From Spongiactinospora rosea (lineage in GTDB: Bacteria; Actinomycetota; Actinomycetes; Streptosporangiales; Streptosporangiaceae), in NCBI RefSeq assembly GCF_003315795.1, contig NZ_QMEY01000029.1, positions 44,657 through 108,656 of the forward strand: 64,000 nucleotides of DNA, in the 5' to 3' direction. Under the pieces are notes generated by a model. It did no database searches. It saw nothing but the letters and a program-made list of their open reading frames with translations, and had not been told where the DNA came from. A program made the translations under genes and the position numbers. Below, one piece after another: positions 25,331-35,286 of this stretch; the first letter of the stretch is position 1; each line of letters begins with the position of its first letter.

Positions 25331-26011
25331 TCATGCCGGATCGACCAGCTTGACGCCGACCCCGCGCACGGTGTGCAGATAGCGCGGTTGCCGGGCGGTC
25401 TCCTTCAGCTTGCGCCGCAGCCAGGACAGGTGGACGTCCACGGTCTTGTCCGCGCCGCCGTAGGGGATCTGCCAGACCTGTGTGAGCAGTTCCCGCTTGC
25501 CGATCACCTGGCCCTTGCGCGCCGCCAGGTAGTGCAGCAGGTCGAACTCCCGCGGGGTGAGGTCGAGTGGGTCGCCGCCGAGTGCCGCCTCCCGTGTGCG
25601 CGGGTCCAGGCGGAGTTCGCCGACCTGCACGGAGGAGTCGGCCGGGCTCTCGCCCGCGCGGCGCAGTACGGCCCGGACCCGGGCGTCGAGCTGGGCGGCG
25701 CTGAACGGCTTGACCACGTAGTCGTCGGCTCCCGCGTCGAGCGCGCCCACCATGGCCGCGTCCCCGTCACGGGCGGTGGCCACGATCACCGGGACCCGGC
25801 TGACCGCCCTCAGCATGCGCAGCATCTCCACGCCGTCGAGGTCGGGCAGGCCCAGATCCAGCACCACCAGGTCGGGGCGGTCCTCCACGGCGCCGCGCAG
25901 GCCGTCCAAGGCGGTAGGGGCCGAGGACACGGCGTGCCCGCGCTCGCGCAGGCCCCGGGTGAGGGCGGTACGGATCGTCGCGTCGTCCTCGACGAGCAGG
26001 ACACTGGCCAT
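25331..26011 (-). CDS. OmpR-family response regulator
   Basis: The 226-residue regulator has an N-terminal receiver (acidic EDD near 8-10, phospho-Asp in VVLDLGLPDLDG about 51, Thr in VATARD, Lys in DYVVKPF) and a C-terminal winged helix (LTPREFDLLHYLAARKGQVI ... VDVHLSWLRRKLKE) typical of OmpR/PhoB. It is the first gene of the regulator-kinase operon. The motif at 26063-26078 lies 52-67 bases upstream of its start and 35-50 bases upstream of the divergent secreted-protein gene, consistent with autoregulation. Confidence 0.95.
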   Translation of the reverse strand: MASVLLVEDDATIRTALTRGLRERGHAVSSAPTALDGLRGAVEDRPDLVVLDLGLPDLDGVEMLRMLRAVSRVPVIVATARDGDAAMVGALDAGADDYVVKPFSAAQLDARVRAVLRRAGESPADSSVQVGELRLDPRTREAALGGDPLDLTPREFDLLHYLAARKGQVIGKRELLTQVWQIPYGGADKTVDVHLSWLRRKLKETARQPRYLHTVRGVGVKLVDPA

Positions 26012-26062
26012 CGGCCCACGGTATCCGCGGCATGGCCCGCCGTTGAAGCCGGTGAACGGGGA

Positions 26063-26078
26063 TTAGGGTCGTCTTAAC
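26063..26078. promoter_or_regulatory. Putative response-regulator site in the divergent promoter region
   Basis: TTAGGGTCGTCTTAAC matches TTAGGGGCGGCTTAAC, the complement of 24045-24060, at 14 of 16 positions. It lies between the response-regulator gene and the divergent secreted-protein gene and may control both. Confidence 0.45.
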
Positions 26079-26112
26079 CCCCGCTTATCACCGCGCGGGG
26101 CAGGGTGGCGAT

Positions 26113-26565
26113 GTGGACAGGCGACGACTCGCGCTGGCGGCGGCGGGATGGCTCGGTACCGCCGTGGCGGCCACCACGGCGGGCGTCGCCCTGATCGGCC
26201 TGCTCGGCGGCACGCTGACCGGGCCCGCGGGCGGCCCGCTGTCGGAGGAGCAGGTACGCCGGATGCTCGCCCAGCCGGCCGGCACCCCGCGCGGCGTCCC
26301 CTCCGCGCCCGTCTCCGGTCCCGCCCCCGGCCCTGGCACGCTGATCAGCACCGAGGGCGGCACGCTGGTCGCCCGGTGTTCCGGCGGGATGGTCACCCTC
26401 GGGTCCCTCACCCCGGCCCAGGGCTACGCGGTGGACGACGTGGACGCCGGGCCCGTGGCGCGGGCGCGCGCGGAGTTCGAGACCGGCGACACCGAGATCC
26501 GGGTCGAGGTCCGCTGCGACGCGAGTGGAAAACCCGCCCACACCATTCGCCGCGACACGGAGTGA
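26113..26565 (+). CDS. Uncharacterised exported small protein
   Basis: A 150-residue product with a basic start (MDRRRLALAAAG) and one hydrophobic segment (about 12-35), which may be a signal anchor. A Pro/Gly-rich linker leads to a beta-rich domain of about 75 residues with two cysteines (LVARCSGG and VEVRCDASG) that could be a disulfide. No family is recognised with certainty. GTG 26113 follows GGGGCAGGG. It is transcribed away from the two-component operon and shares its intergenic motif, so it may be a target of that system. Confidence 0.65.
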   Translation: MDRRRLALAAAGWLGTAVAATTAGVALIGLLGGTLTGPAGGPLSEEQVRRMLAQPAGTPRGVPSAPVSGPAPGPGTLISTEGGTLVARCSGGMVTLGSLTPAQGYAVDDVDAGPVARARAEFETGDTEIRVEVRCDASGKPAHTIRRDTE

Positions 26566-26613
26566 CCGGGTTCATACCAGATTGCGACCGTGGCTCCAGT
26601 ACGGTGATCCGCC

Positions 26614-27573
26614 ATGAGCACGAGCAAGAAGCAGGGCGTCACCACGGGTTCGAGCGGGAAAGGGGGGAACCGGGGGCTGCTGAAATGGTTCGTCGGCGCG
26701 GTCGTCGCGGTCGTGGCACTCGGCTTCGCGCTCGCCGGCTGCTCCCGCGTCAGCACCCGGCCCGATGAGGTGATCCTGCACTACGCGGGGGGCACGTTCG
26801 AGGCCATCGCCTTCGAGAGGTGCATCAACCCCTCCAGCGGGGCGACCCTGCTGGGACCGGGGGACACCTCCTACTCCTACCCCTTCGGCCAGCGGACCTT
26901 CGACTTCTCCGGGTCCGAGGACTCGGAGTCGCGGCCCATCTCGATCGTCTCCAAGGACAACGTGGAGATGCAGGTCGCCGGCTCGGCCACGTTCACGCTG
27001 AACACCGACTGCCGCACGCTGCGGCAGTTCCACGAGCGGATCGGCCTGAAGTTCGGCGCGTACTCCAAGGACAGCGGCTCCTCCTCCAGCGGCTGGGACA
27101 AGATGCTGAACTTCTACTTCAAGCAGCCCCTGGACCGCGCCATGGACGCCGCCTCGCAGGAGTTCGAGTGGCGCAAGCTGTTCAACGATCCGGCGATCAA
27201 GCAGCAGTGGGAGCAGCGCGTCGGGCAGCTCGCCCGGCAGTTCATCAAGGAGACCGCGGGCGCGGACTACTTCTGCAGTCCCAACTTCGGCGGCACCGGA
27301 GACTGCGGCGACGTCGTCCTCACCATCCAAAAGCCCGAGCCGCCGGAGTCACTGGTCAACGCCCTGGCCGCCGAGCAGGCCGCCAAGGCCGAGAACATCG
27401 CCCAGGCCCAGCGCAACGCCAAGGTCCGCACCGAACTGGAGTCCATCAAGGACCTGGTCGGCGTGCTCGGACCGCAGGGCGCGGTGCTGTGGAAGGCGAT
27501 CCAGGACGGCAAGGTCGAGGTGATCCCCGTCCCGCAGGACGGCAACATCACCATCAGCCCGCGTCGCCGTTAG
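26614..27573 (+). CDS. SPFH/Band-7-like membrane-anchored protein
   Basis: A 319-residue protein with a basic cytoplasmic start, a hydrophobic segment (about 24-42) and then ALAGCSRVS, which resembles a lipobox, so either a lipoprotein or a single-pass anchor. The body suggests an SPFH fold: an N-terminal beta part with SKDNVEMQVAGSATFTLN, like the junction in stomatin/prohibitin homologues, then a helical stretch rich in Ala/Glu/Gln (about 245-290) as in SPFH coiled coils. It may scaffold membrane complexes. It converges on the DUF2277 gene, overlapping it by four bases. Confidence 0.6.
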   Translation: MSTSKKQGVTTGSSGKGGNRGLLKWFVGAVVAVVALGFALAGCSRVSTRPDEVILHYAGGTFEAIAFERCINPSSGATLLGPGDTSYSYPFGQRTFDFSGSEDSESRPISIVSKDNVEMQVAGSATFTLNTDCRTLRQFHERIGLKFGAYSKDSGSSSSGWDKMLNFYFKQPLDRAMDAASQEFEWRKLFNDPAIKQQWEQRVGQLARQFIKETAGADYFCSPNFGGTGDCGDVVLTIQKPEPPESLVNALAAEQAAKAENIAQAQRNAKVRTELESIKDLVGVLGPQGAVLWKAIQDGKVEVIPVPQDGNITISPRRR

Positions 27574-27791
27574 GAGGCCCTGGCCTGGCCCCGCACCTCG
27601 ATGGAGCCGAGCAGATCGGCGGTGGCGGCCGTCACGGCGGCCACCGCCCGGTCGAACGCCTCGGCGTTGTGCGCGGCCGGGGCCCGGAAGCCGGAGATCT
27701 TCCTGACGTACTGCAGGGCGGCTGCGCGCATCTCCTCTTCGGTCACGGTGTCGGTGTACGGCGGGCGGAGTGTCTTGATACTGCGGCACAT
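27570..27791 (-). CDS. DUF2277 family protein
   Basis: A 73-residue cytoplasmic protein that begins MCRSIKTLRPPYTDTVTEEE and continues AALQYVRKISGFRAP, the near-invariant signature of DUF2277. Function is unknown; members are short and widespread in actinobacteria. The whole family length is present. The last four bases overlap the end of the convergent SPFH gene. Confidence 0.88.
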   Translation of the reverse strand: MCRSIKTLRPPYTDTVTEEEMRAAALQYVRKISGFRAPAAHNAEAFDRAVAAVTAATADLLGSIEVRGQARAS

Positions 27792-27821
27792 GTTCCCATC
27801 ATGCAGGGTCGATGGGACCGC

Positions 27822-28595
27822 TCACGCAGGGTCGACGGCCCGGTCGGAGTTCGCGCGCGGCGCCAGCTCCGTCCCGAACTCGTCGGCGATCTTCCGCATG
27901 CCCCTGGCCAGCTCGGCGCGGTCCAGCGCGTCGATCCGGTCGGCCGGGCCCGACACCGACATCGCCGCCACCACCCGGTCGCCGTCGTGCACGGGCACGG
28001 CCAGGCAGTGCACGCCCAGCTCCTCCTCGCCCAGGTCGAGCGCGTAGCCCTCGGTCCGGACGCGGTCCAGCGCGGCGAGCATGGCGGCCCTGCCGATGAT
28101 CGTGTTGGTGGTGCGCCGCGGGGTGCCGGTCCGGTCGATGAGCGCCACGACCTCCTCGGCCGGCCTGGCGGCGAGCAGTACCTTGCCCACCGCCGTACTG
28201 TGCGGCAGCACCCTTCGTCCCACCTCGGCGAACATCCGCAGCCGCCGGGGCGAGGGCACCTGGGCCACGTAGACGATGAAGTCGCCTTCGAGCACCGCCA
28301 GGTTGGCGGTCTCGCCGGACAGCTCCACCAGGCGGGTCAGGTACGGCTGCGCCCACTCGCCGACCATTCCCTGGGCCACTCCGCCCAGCCGTACCAGGGC
28401 TCCGCCCAGCGCGTACCGGCGGTCGGACTCCTGGCGAACGTAACCGCGGGCGAGCAGCGTGCGCAGCAGCCGGTGGATCGTCCCGTACGGCAGCGCCGTA
28501 CGGGCCGCCAGCTCCGAGATGCCCGCCTCGCCGCCCAGCTCGGCCAGCGTCTCCAGCAGGTCGAGCGCGCGGCCGACGCTCTGCACCCCGCTCAA
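27822..28595 (-). CDS. IclR-family transcriptional regulator
   Basis: A 257-residue regulator with an N-terminal winged helix (SVGRALDLLETLAELG ... LPYGTIHRLLRTLLARGYV) and the C-terminal IclR effector domain (STAVGKVLLA, GYALDLGEEELGVHCLAVPV, MSVSGPADR). IclR proteins typically bind small organic acids such as glyoxylate. It is the last gene of the aceB-glcDEF operon, overlapping the preceding gene's stop by four bases if TTG 28595 is the start; GTG 28586 is the alternative. The palindrome at 34275-34291 in front of aceB is its most likely operator, giving feedback control by a pathway intermediate. Confidence 0.92.
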   Translation of the reverse strand: MSGVQSVGRALDLLETLAELGGEAGISELAARTALPYGTIHRLLRTLLARGYVRQESDRRYALGGALVRLGGVAQGMVGEWAQPYLTRLVELSGETANLAVLEGDFIVYVAQVPSPRRLRMFAEVGRRVLPHSTAVGKVLLAARPAEEVVALIDRTGTPRRTTNTIIGRAAMLAALDRVRTEGYALDLGEEELGVHCLAVPVHDGDRVVAAMSVSGPADRIDALDRAELARGMRKIADEFGTELAPRANSDRAVDPA

Positions 28596-29842
28596 GCCGG
28601 CGCCCCGAGGCGCAGGCCGCGCAGCGAGGCGTCCAGGACCTGCACGGTGTGCGCGACCGGGATCTCCGGTTCGCCCATGCGCCGCAGCGCCGCGGTGATC
28701 TGCATGGTGCAGCCGGGGTTGGCCGAGACCAGGACGTCCGCGCCGGTCGCGAGCACCCGCGTGGCCTTGCGCTCGCCCAGCTCCCGCGCGGCCTCCGGCT
28801 GGAACATGTTGTAGGTGCCCGCCGACCCGCAGCAGATCGACGATTCGGCGATCTCCTTGATCGTGAGCCCGGGGATGCCGTTCAGCAGTGCGCGCGGCTC
28901 GGCACGGACGCCCTGCGCGTGCGCCAGGTGGCAGGCGTCGTGGTAGGCCACCGAGATCGGCAGCGGGTGGCGTTCGGCCACCGGACCGAGCCCGGCCAGG
29001 AACTCGCTCACGTCCACCGTGCGGATGGCCCGCGCCCGTTCGGCCCAGCCGGGCTCGCCGGCGAGCACGTCCGCGTAGTCCTTCATGGTGGAACCACAGC
29101 CCGCCGCGTTCACCACGATCGTGTCCACTCCGGCCCGCTCGAACGTCCTGATCGTCTGCTTGGCCAGCCTGATCGCCTGCGCCTCCTGGCCGGAGTGCAG
29201 CGACAGCGCCCCGCAGCAGCCCTGGCCCGGCGGGATGACGACCTCGCAGCCCTCCATCGCCAGCACCCGCGCCGTGGCCGAGTTGACCTGCGGGAAGAAC
29301 TCGCCCTGCACGCATCCGGTGAGCATCCCGACCACCGCCCGCCGTTCACCGCGGGCCGCCACCCGGTGCGGCAGGCGGACCCGCGCGGTGACGGACGGGG
29401 CCAGCTCGGCCATCGCGGCGAGCGACGGGTTGACCTCCGCCAGCCGCGGCGCGAGCCTGGCCCGCAGTCGCCCGCTGAGCCGCAGCGGCAGGCGCATCGC
29501 GCGCAGTCGCCGCGGGTAGGGGAACAGCGAGAAGACCATGGCCCGCAGCGCGCGGTCCTCCGGCCGCCTTACGTGTTCGCGTTCGACCTCGGCGCGGGTC
29601 TGCTCGATCAGCTTGTCGTAGCGCACGCCCGACGGGCAGGCCGTCACGCACGACATGCACCCCAGGCAGGCGTCGAAGTGCCCGGCCATCTCCGGGGTGA
29701 TCGGGGTGCCTTCGACGTGCTGCTTCATCAGGTGGATCCGCCCGCGAGGGGAGTCCATCTCCTCGCCCCACAGCACGTACGTCGGGCACGTCGGCAGGCA
29801 GAACCCGCAGTGCACGCAATCCTTGATCAGCTCGGGGTCCAT
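28592..29842 (-). CDS. glcF: Glycolate oxidase iron-sulfur subunit
   Basis: A 416-residue electron-transfer subunit. It begins with two [4Fe-4S] motifs, CVHCGFCLPTCP (about 9-20) and CLGCMSCVTACP (about 59-70), followed by two CCG domains (QGCCGALSLHSG and SICCGSAGTYN), as in GlcF and related (S)-2-hydroxyacid oxidoreductases. It passes electrons from the flavin subunits to the respiratory chain. ATG 29842 has GGAGGAGGGA upstream. It follows glcE by 33 bases and overlaps the iclR start. Confidence 0.93.
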   Translation of the reverse strand: MDPELIKDCVHCGFCLPTCPTYVLWGEEMDSPRGRIHLMKQHVEGTPITPEMAGHFDACLGCMSCVTACPSGVRYDKLIEQTRAEVEREHVRRPEDRALRAMVFSLFPYPRRLRAMRLPLRLSGRLRARLAPRLAEVNPSLAAMAELAPSVTARVRLPHRVAARGERRAVVGMLTGCVQGEFFPQVNSATARVLAMEGCEVVIPPGQGCCGALSLHSGQEAQAIRLAKQTIRTFERAGVDTIVVNAAGCGSTMKDYADVLAGEPGWAERARAIRTVDVSEFLAGLGPVAERHPLPISVAYHDACHLAHAQGVRAEPRALLNGIPGLTIKEIAESSICCGSAGTYNMFQPEAARELGERKATRVLATGADVLVSANPGCTMQITAALRRMGEPEIPVAHTVQVLDASLRGLRLGAPA

Positions 29843-29875
29843 GATCGTCCCTCCTCCGCCATCGGCGCCTCCATC

Positions 29876-31093
29876 TCAGATGCCTCCGACGAACCGGCCG
29901 GGCGACATCCGCCGCCCGGGGTCGAACCGCTCCTTGACCCGGCGCATCAGCGTCAGCGCCCCGGTCTCGCCCCAGGGATCGATCCCGCGCATCAGAGGCT
30001 CGGGCGCGGTCACGACGACGAGCCGGCCGTCGATGGCCGCGCGCACAGCGCCCACGAAGCCGCTGAGGCCCTCATCGGGGGGCAGGGCGATCCGGAGCAC
30101 CCCCGAGGCCGCCGCGCCGCTCACGCGCGGGCTCAGGCCCACCCGCTCGGCCGCGTCGCGTACGGCGAGCAGCGCCGCGGCCAGGCTCGCGGGCGGCACC
30201 CGCAGTTCGAGCAGCACGCCGGCGGCGTCGTCCCCCTGCTCGGGCGGGAGCGCCGCCGCCTCGCCCAGAGGGAGCAGGGCGGCGGCGCGCTGATCGGCGG
30301 CGGTGCCCTCGATCAGGACGGACACGGTCAGTGGCGCGCCGGGCGCGGGCCAGTCCAGCTCGACGGCGCTCGGCTCGGCCTGGGCGACGGCCAGCGCGGC
30401 GACGAGTGAGCGGGCGGCGTGCGGGTCCGGCGCGCTGAAGGCGATCCAGCGGCGCTGGGCGGGCAGCGGGTGCAGGCGGAACGTGGCCTCGGCGATGACG
30501 CCGAGCGTGCCGTAGGAGCCGGTGAACAGCTTGCCCAGGTCGTAACCCGCGACGTTCTTGACGACCCGGCCGCCGGACCGGGCCACCGTGCCGTCGGCCA
30601 GTACGACCGTGATGCCGATCAGCAGGTCACGCGCCGTGCCGTACCTGAACCGGCGCGGACCGGCCGTCGCGGTCGCCAGGGTGCCGCCCACGGTGGCGCC
30701 CGCCATCGGCACGTCCAGCGCCAGCTCCTGGCCGCTTTCCGCGAGCAGCCCGGCCAGCGCCTCCATGGTCACCCCGGCCTGGGCGCGGACCACCAGGTCC
30801 CCGGCCGCGTGATCGGGCGCGGCGGCCAGGCAGCAGGTGTCGAGCAGCACGTCGCAGCGCTCGGGCGGCGGGCCCCAGTGCAGCTTGGTACCGCCGCCGA
30901 CGGGGAGCACGGCGAGGTCGTGCCCGGCCGCGGCGCGCAGCACCGCGGCGATCTCCTCGGTGGACTCGGGCAGCGCGACCCAGCTCGGGCGCAGGCCCGC
31001 CACCTCGTCGCCGGGACCGCCGTCGCGTATCGTCACCCCGGTCTTCTCCAGGGACGCCCCGGCCTCGCGCCGGACCTCCCGCGCGCCGGACAT
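29876..31093 (-). CDS. glcE: Glycolate oxidase FAD-binding subunit GlcE
   Basis: A 405-residue FAD-linked subunit, shorter than GlcD as expected for GlcE. The PP-loop LPVGGGTKLHWG, then AGATVGGTLATATAGPRRFRYG and GGRVVKNVAGYDLGKLFTGSYGTLGVIAEATFRLHP make up the FAD_binding_4 domain. The C-terminal part is divergent but ends with the FDPGRRMSPGRF motif. ATG 31093 is taken as the start because it sits 16 bases after the glcD stop; the frame remains open upstream inside glcD. It works as part of the GlcDEF complex on glycolate. Confidence 0.92.
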   Translation of the reverse strand: MSGAREVRREAGASLEKTGVTIRDGGPGDEVAGLRPSWVALPESTEEIAAVLRAAAGHDLAVLPVGGGTKLHWGPPPERCDVLLDTCCLAAAPDHAAGDLVVRAQAGVTMEALAGLLAESGQELALDVPMAGATVGGTLATATAGPRRFRYGTARDLLIGITVVLADGTVARSGGRVVKNVAGYDLGKLFTGSYGTLGVIAEATFRLHPLPAQRRWIAFSAPDPHAARSLVAALAVAQAEPSAVELDWPAPGAPLTVSVLIEGTAADQRAAALLPLGEAAALPPEQGDDAAGVLLELRVPPASLAAALLAVRDAAERVGLSPRVSGAAASGVLRIALPPDEGLSGFVGAVRAAIDGRLVVVTAPEPLMRGIDPWGETGALTLMRRVKERFDPGRRMSPGRFVGGI

Positions 31094-31109
31094 CAGAACC
31101 GCCCCGCCA

Positions 31110-32564
31110 TCAGAACTGCTCCGCCTTCCCGGACGCGACCAGCGGATGGACGCCCTTGCGCACACCGGGGACCTCCCCGCACAGGCGGGGCGTCGGAAAG
31201 ACCTTCCCGGGGTTGGACAGTCCGCGCGGGTCGAACGCGCAGCGGACGAGCTGCATGGTGTCCAAATCGTCTTCTGAGAACATTCTCGGCATATATCGGG
31301 CTTTATCAACTCCGACGCCGTGCTCGCCCGTGATGGACCCGCCGTTCTCCACGCACAGGTCGAGGATGCGGGCCGACACCAGTTCGGCCCGCTCGCCCGC
31401 CCCCGGCTCGCCGTCGTCGAACAGCACCAGCGGATGCAGGTTGCCGTCGCCCGCGTGGAACACGTTCGCCACCCGGATGCCATGCTCGGCCGACAGCCGG
31501 TCGATGCCCGCGAGCACCCTCGGCAGCGCCGTGCGCGGCACCACGCCGTCCTGGACGATGTAGGCCGGGCTGATCCGCCCGACCGCCGCGAACGCCGACT
31601 TGCGGCCCTTCCAGATGGCCGCGCGCTCCTCCGGGCCGTCGGCGGTGCGCAGCTCGAAGGACCCGCTCTCCTCACAGATGCGGGTCACCGCGGCGAACTG
31701 CGCGGCGACCTCGGCGGCGGGGCCGTCCAGCTCGACGATCAGCACCGCCGCCGCGCCCCGCGGATAGCCGCACCGGACCGCGGCCTCGGCCGCCTCGATG
31801 GCCAGCGCGTCCATCATCTCGATCGCGGCGGGCACGATGCCCTCGGCGATGATCCGCGAGACGGCCAGCCCGCCCGCCTCGACGTCGTGGAACGCGGCGA
31901 GGAGCGTGATCACCGACTCGGGCGTGCGGCTCAGCCGTACCGTGATCTTGGTCGTCACGCCGAGCGTGCCCTCCGAGCCGACGAAGGCCCCGGCCAGGTC
32001 GTATCCGGGATCGCGGGTGTCGAGAGTGACGATGTCGCCGTCGGGCGTGACGATCTCCAGCGCCTCGATGTGGTTGACCGTGAAGCCGTACTTCAGGCAG
32101 TGCGCGCCGCCGGAGTTCTCCGCGACGTTGCCGCCGATCGAGCAGACCTGCTGGCTGGAGGGGTCGGGGGCGTAGTAGTAGCCCTGGTCGCGCACCGCCT
32201 CGGTGATCGCCAGGTTGGTGACGCCGGGCTCCACGACCGCCCGGCGGTTGGGCAGGTCGATCTCCACGATCCGCCGCATCCGGGAGGTCACCAGGAGCAC
32301 TCCGTCGGTCCTCGGCAGCGCGCCGCCGGACAGGCCCGTCCCCGCGCCGCGCGCCACGAACGGCACGCCGTACTCGTTGCACAGCCGCACCACCGCGGCC
32401 ACCTGCTCGGCCGTCTCCGGCAGCACCACGACCCCCGGCGTGGCCCGGTGGTAGGTGAGGCCGTCGCATTCGTAGGTGCGCAGGCGCACCGGATCGGTGA
32501 TCACCGCGTCCGGCCCGAGGACGCCCGCCAGTCTCCCGGGCAGCACGTCGTACAATTCAGTCAC
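31110..32564 (-). CDS. glcD: Glycolate oxidase catalytic FAD subunit GlcD
   Basis: A 484-residue flavoprotein with VARGAGTGLSGGALP and SIGGNVAENSGGAHCLKYG in the FAD-binding half, and VFHAGDGNLHPLVLFDD plus SITGEHGVGVDKARYM in the C-terminal catalytic half, the signatures of GlcD and D-lactate dehydrogenases. The neighbouring glcE, glcF and malate synthase favour glycolate to glyoxylate. GTG 32564 is chosen because GGAGGGAG lies six bases upstream. An in-frame ATG at 32588 has its GGAGG abutting the start and is less likely. Confidence 0.93.
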   Translation of the reverse strand: MTELYDVLPGRLAGVLGPDAVITDPVRLRTYECDGLTYHRATPGVVVLPETAEQVAAVVRLCNEYGVPFVARGAGTGLSGGALPRTDGVLLVTSRMRRIVEIDLPNRRAVVEPGVTNLAITEAVRDQGYYYAPDPSSQQVCSIGGNVAENSGGAHCLKYGFTVNHIEALEIVTPDGDIVTLDTRDPGYDLAGAFVGSEGTLGVTTKITVRLSRTPESVITLLAAFHDVEAGGLAVSRIIAEGIVPAAIEMMDALAIEAAEAAVRCGYPRGAAAVLIVELDGPAAEVAAQFAAVTRICEESGSFELRTADGPEERAAIWKGRKSAFAAVGRISPAYIVQDGVVPRTALPRVLAGIDRLSAEHGIRVANVFHAGDGNLHPLVLFDDGEPGAGERAELVSARILDLCVENGGSITGEHGVGVDKARYMPRMFSEDDLDTMQLVRCAFDPRGLSNPGKVFPTPRLCGEVPGVRKGVHPLVASGKAEQF

Positions 32565-32617
32565 GATGGCTCCCTCCTCCCTTTCCATCCTCCTGCAACG
32601 TCAGGGTGGACCGACCC

Positions 32618-32634
32618 GGCGAGGGACCCTCGCC
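32618..32634 (-). promoter_or_regulatory. Small hairpin between aceB and glcD
   Basis: GGCGAGGG (32618-32625) and CCCTCGCC (32627-32634) form a tight palindrome in the 105-base gap between aceB and glcD. It could partially terminate or process the message, giving aceB and glcDEF different levels. Confidence 0.3.
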
Positions 32635-32669
32635 TGGGCGGCGAAGATCCCTCGTCCGGCACGGGTGGA

Positions 32670-34259
<1,590 letters not shown>

Positions 34260-34274
34260 GGCCTCCCCTTTGGT

Positions 34275-34291
34275 TTTCCGTACAGTGGAAA
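34275..34291 (-). promoter_or_regulatory. Palindromic operator candidate before aceB
   Basis: TTTCC-GTACAGT-GGAAA (34275-34291) is an inverted repeat with 5-base arms 16 bases upstream of the aceB start. A second, interlocking repeat ACAGT-GGAA-ACTGT covers 34282-34295. Arms of TTTCC/GGAAA type are known for IclR-family operators, and the operon encodes an IclR protein, so this is its probable binding site. Confidence 0.5.
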
Positions 34292-34314
34292 CTGTCTTCT
34301 GGATTATGGAAGTG

Positions 34315-34342
34315 ACGCTACTTCATGCCCCTGAGACGTCAA
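34315..34342 (-). promoter_or_regulatory. Candidate aceB operon promoter
   Basis: On the minus strand TTGACG (34337-34342), 16 bases, then TAGCGT (34315-34320) form a reasonable -35/-10 pair. The predicted start site near 34308 places the palindrome just downstream of it, a position suited to repression. Confidence 0.4.
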
Positions 34343-34500
34343 CGGGGGACCCCCGACTTTCCGGGCTTCCCCGGACATTTCATTTAGGGGTGATACCGGG
34401 GGACGGGTGGGGGACTCCCCGATGGGCACGAAGCGGTGAGCCGCGCCAAGCTGATCGCGGAGACACAGTCGGCGACTCCGAAGAGACGAGGGTTTGGAAG

Positions 34501-35196
34501 ATGAACAGGTACGCCGTAGCGGGGGCGGTCCTCGGAACCGGGCTCATCCTGGCCGGTTGCGGAGCGGGCGGATTCGGCGGGCCCGAGAAGGAGAGCGTCG
34601 TCAACTACGACATAACCGAAAAGATCGCCCATATGCAGGTGGACACGGGGTCGGGCGACATCATCGTCACGGAGTCGGACCGCAAGGGGATCAAGGTCAC
34701 CGAGACGATCCACTGGCGCGGGCAGAAGCCCAAGGCCGAGCACCCGGTGACCGGCGACAAGGTCACCCTGCGCTACGACTGCCCCAACGGGATCGGGGTG
34801 ACGACCTGCTCGGTGGACTACCGGGTGGAGATCCCCAAAGGGGTCGTACTGGCCCTGAACACGGGGTCAGGGAACATCACCCTGCGTGCCGCGTCCGGGG
34901 GGGTGACCGCCAACACCGGCTCCGGCGACATCGAGGCGGCGGGCCTGACGGGCAAGTCGGCCCTGGTGGAGACCGGGTCGGGCAACGTGCAGTTCAAGTA
35001 CATGGCCATCCCCGACGAGGTGGAGGTCGAGACCGGTTCGGGCGACGCCACGGTGTACGTCCCGGACGGCAAGTACGACGTGACGATCGACGTGGGCTCG
35101 GGCTCGGAGAAGGTCGAGGTGGCCCAGGACAGGTCCGTGCCCAACAAGCTGACGCTGACCACGGGCTCCGGCAACGCGTCGGTCCTGAAATCCTGA
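34501..35196 (+). CDS. DUF4097-type beta-repeat lipoprotein
   Basis: A 231-residue lipoprotein with signal peptide and lipobox LAGC (Cys about 20). The mature part is a right-handed beta repeat: the motif (T/D)-x-G-S-G-(D/N/S)-x-x-(V/L) recurs at least seven times (DTGSGDIIV, NTGSGNITL, NTGSGDIEA, ETGSGNVQF, ETGSGDATV, TTGSGNASV and others), each about one turn. This is typical of DUF4097 family adhesin-like proteins of unknown role, probably a rigid cell-surface fibre or scaffold. GGAAG precedes the ATG. It is transcribed toward hflX. Confidence 0.88.
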   Translation: MNRYAVAGAVLGTGLILAGCGAGGFGGPEKESVVNYDITEKIAHMQVDTGSGDIIVTESDRKGIKVTETIHWRGQKPKAEHPVTGDKVTLRYDCPNGIGVTTCSVDYRVEIPKGVVLALNTGSGNITLRAASGGVTANTGSGDIEAAGLTGKSALVETGSGNVQFKYMAIPDEVEVETGSGDATVYVPDGKYDVTIDVGSGSEKVEVAQDRSVPNKLTLTTGSGNASVLKS

Positions 35197-35286
35197 CGTC
35201 CCGCGAAGATAACCGGATGAACGCCGGACTAAGACGTGCCACCATCGGGGAAGACACCACGGTGTCCGAGCGTTCTCCTCACAGAG

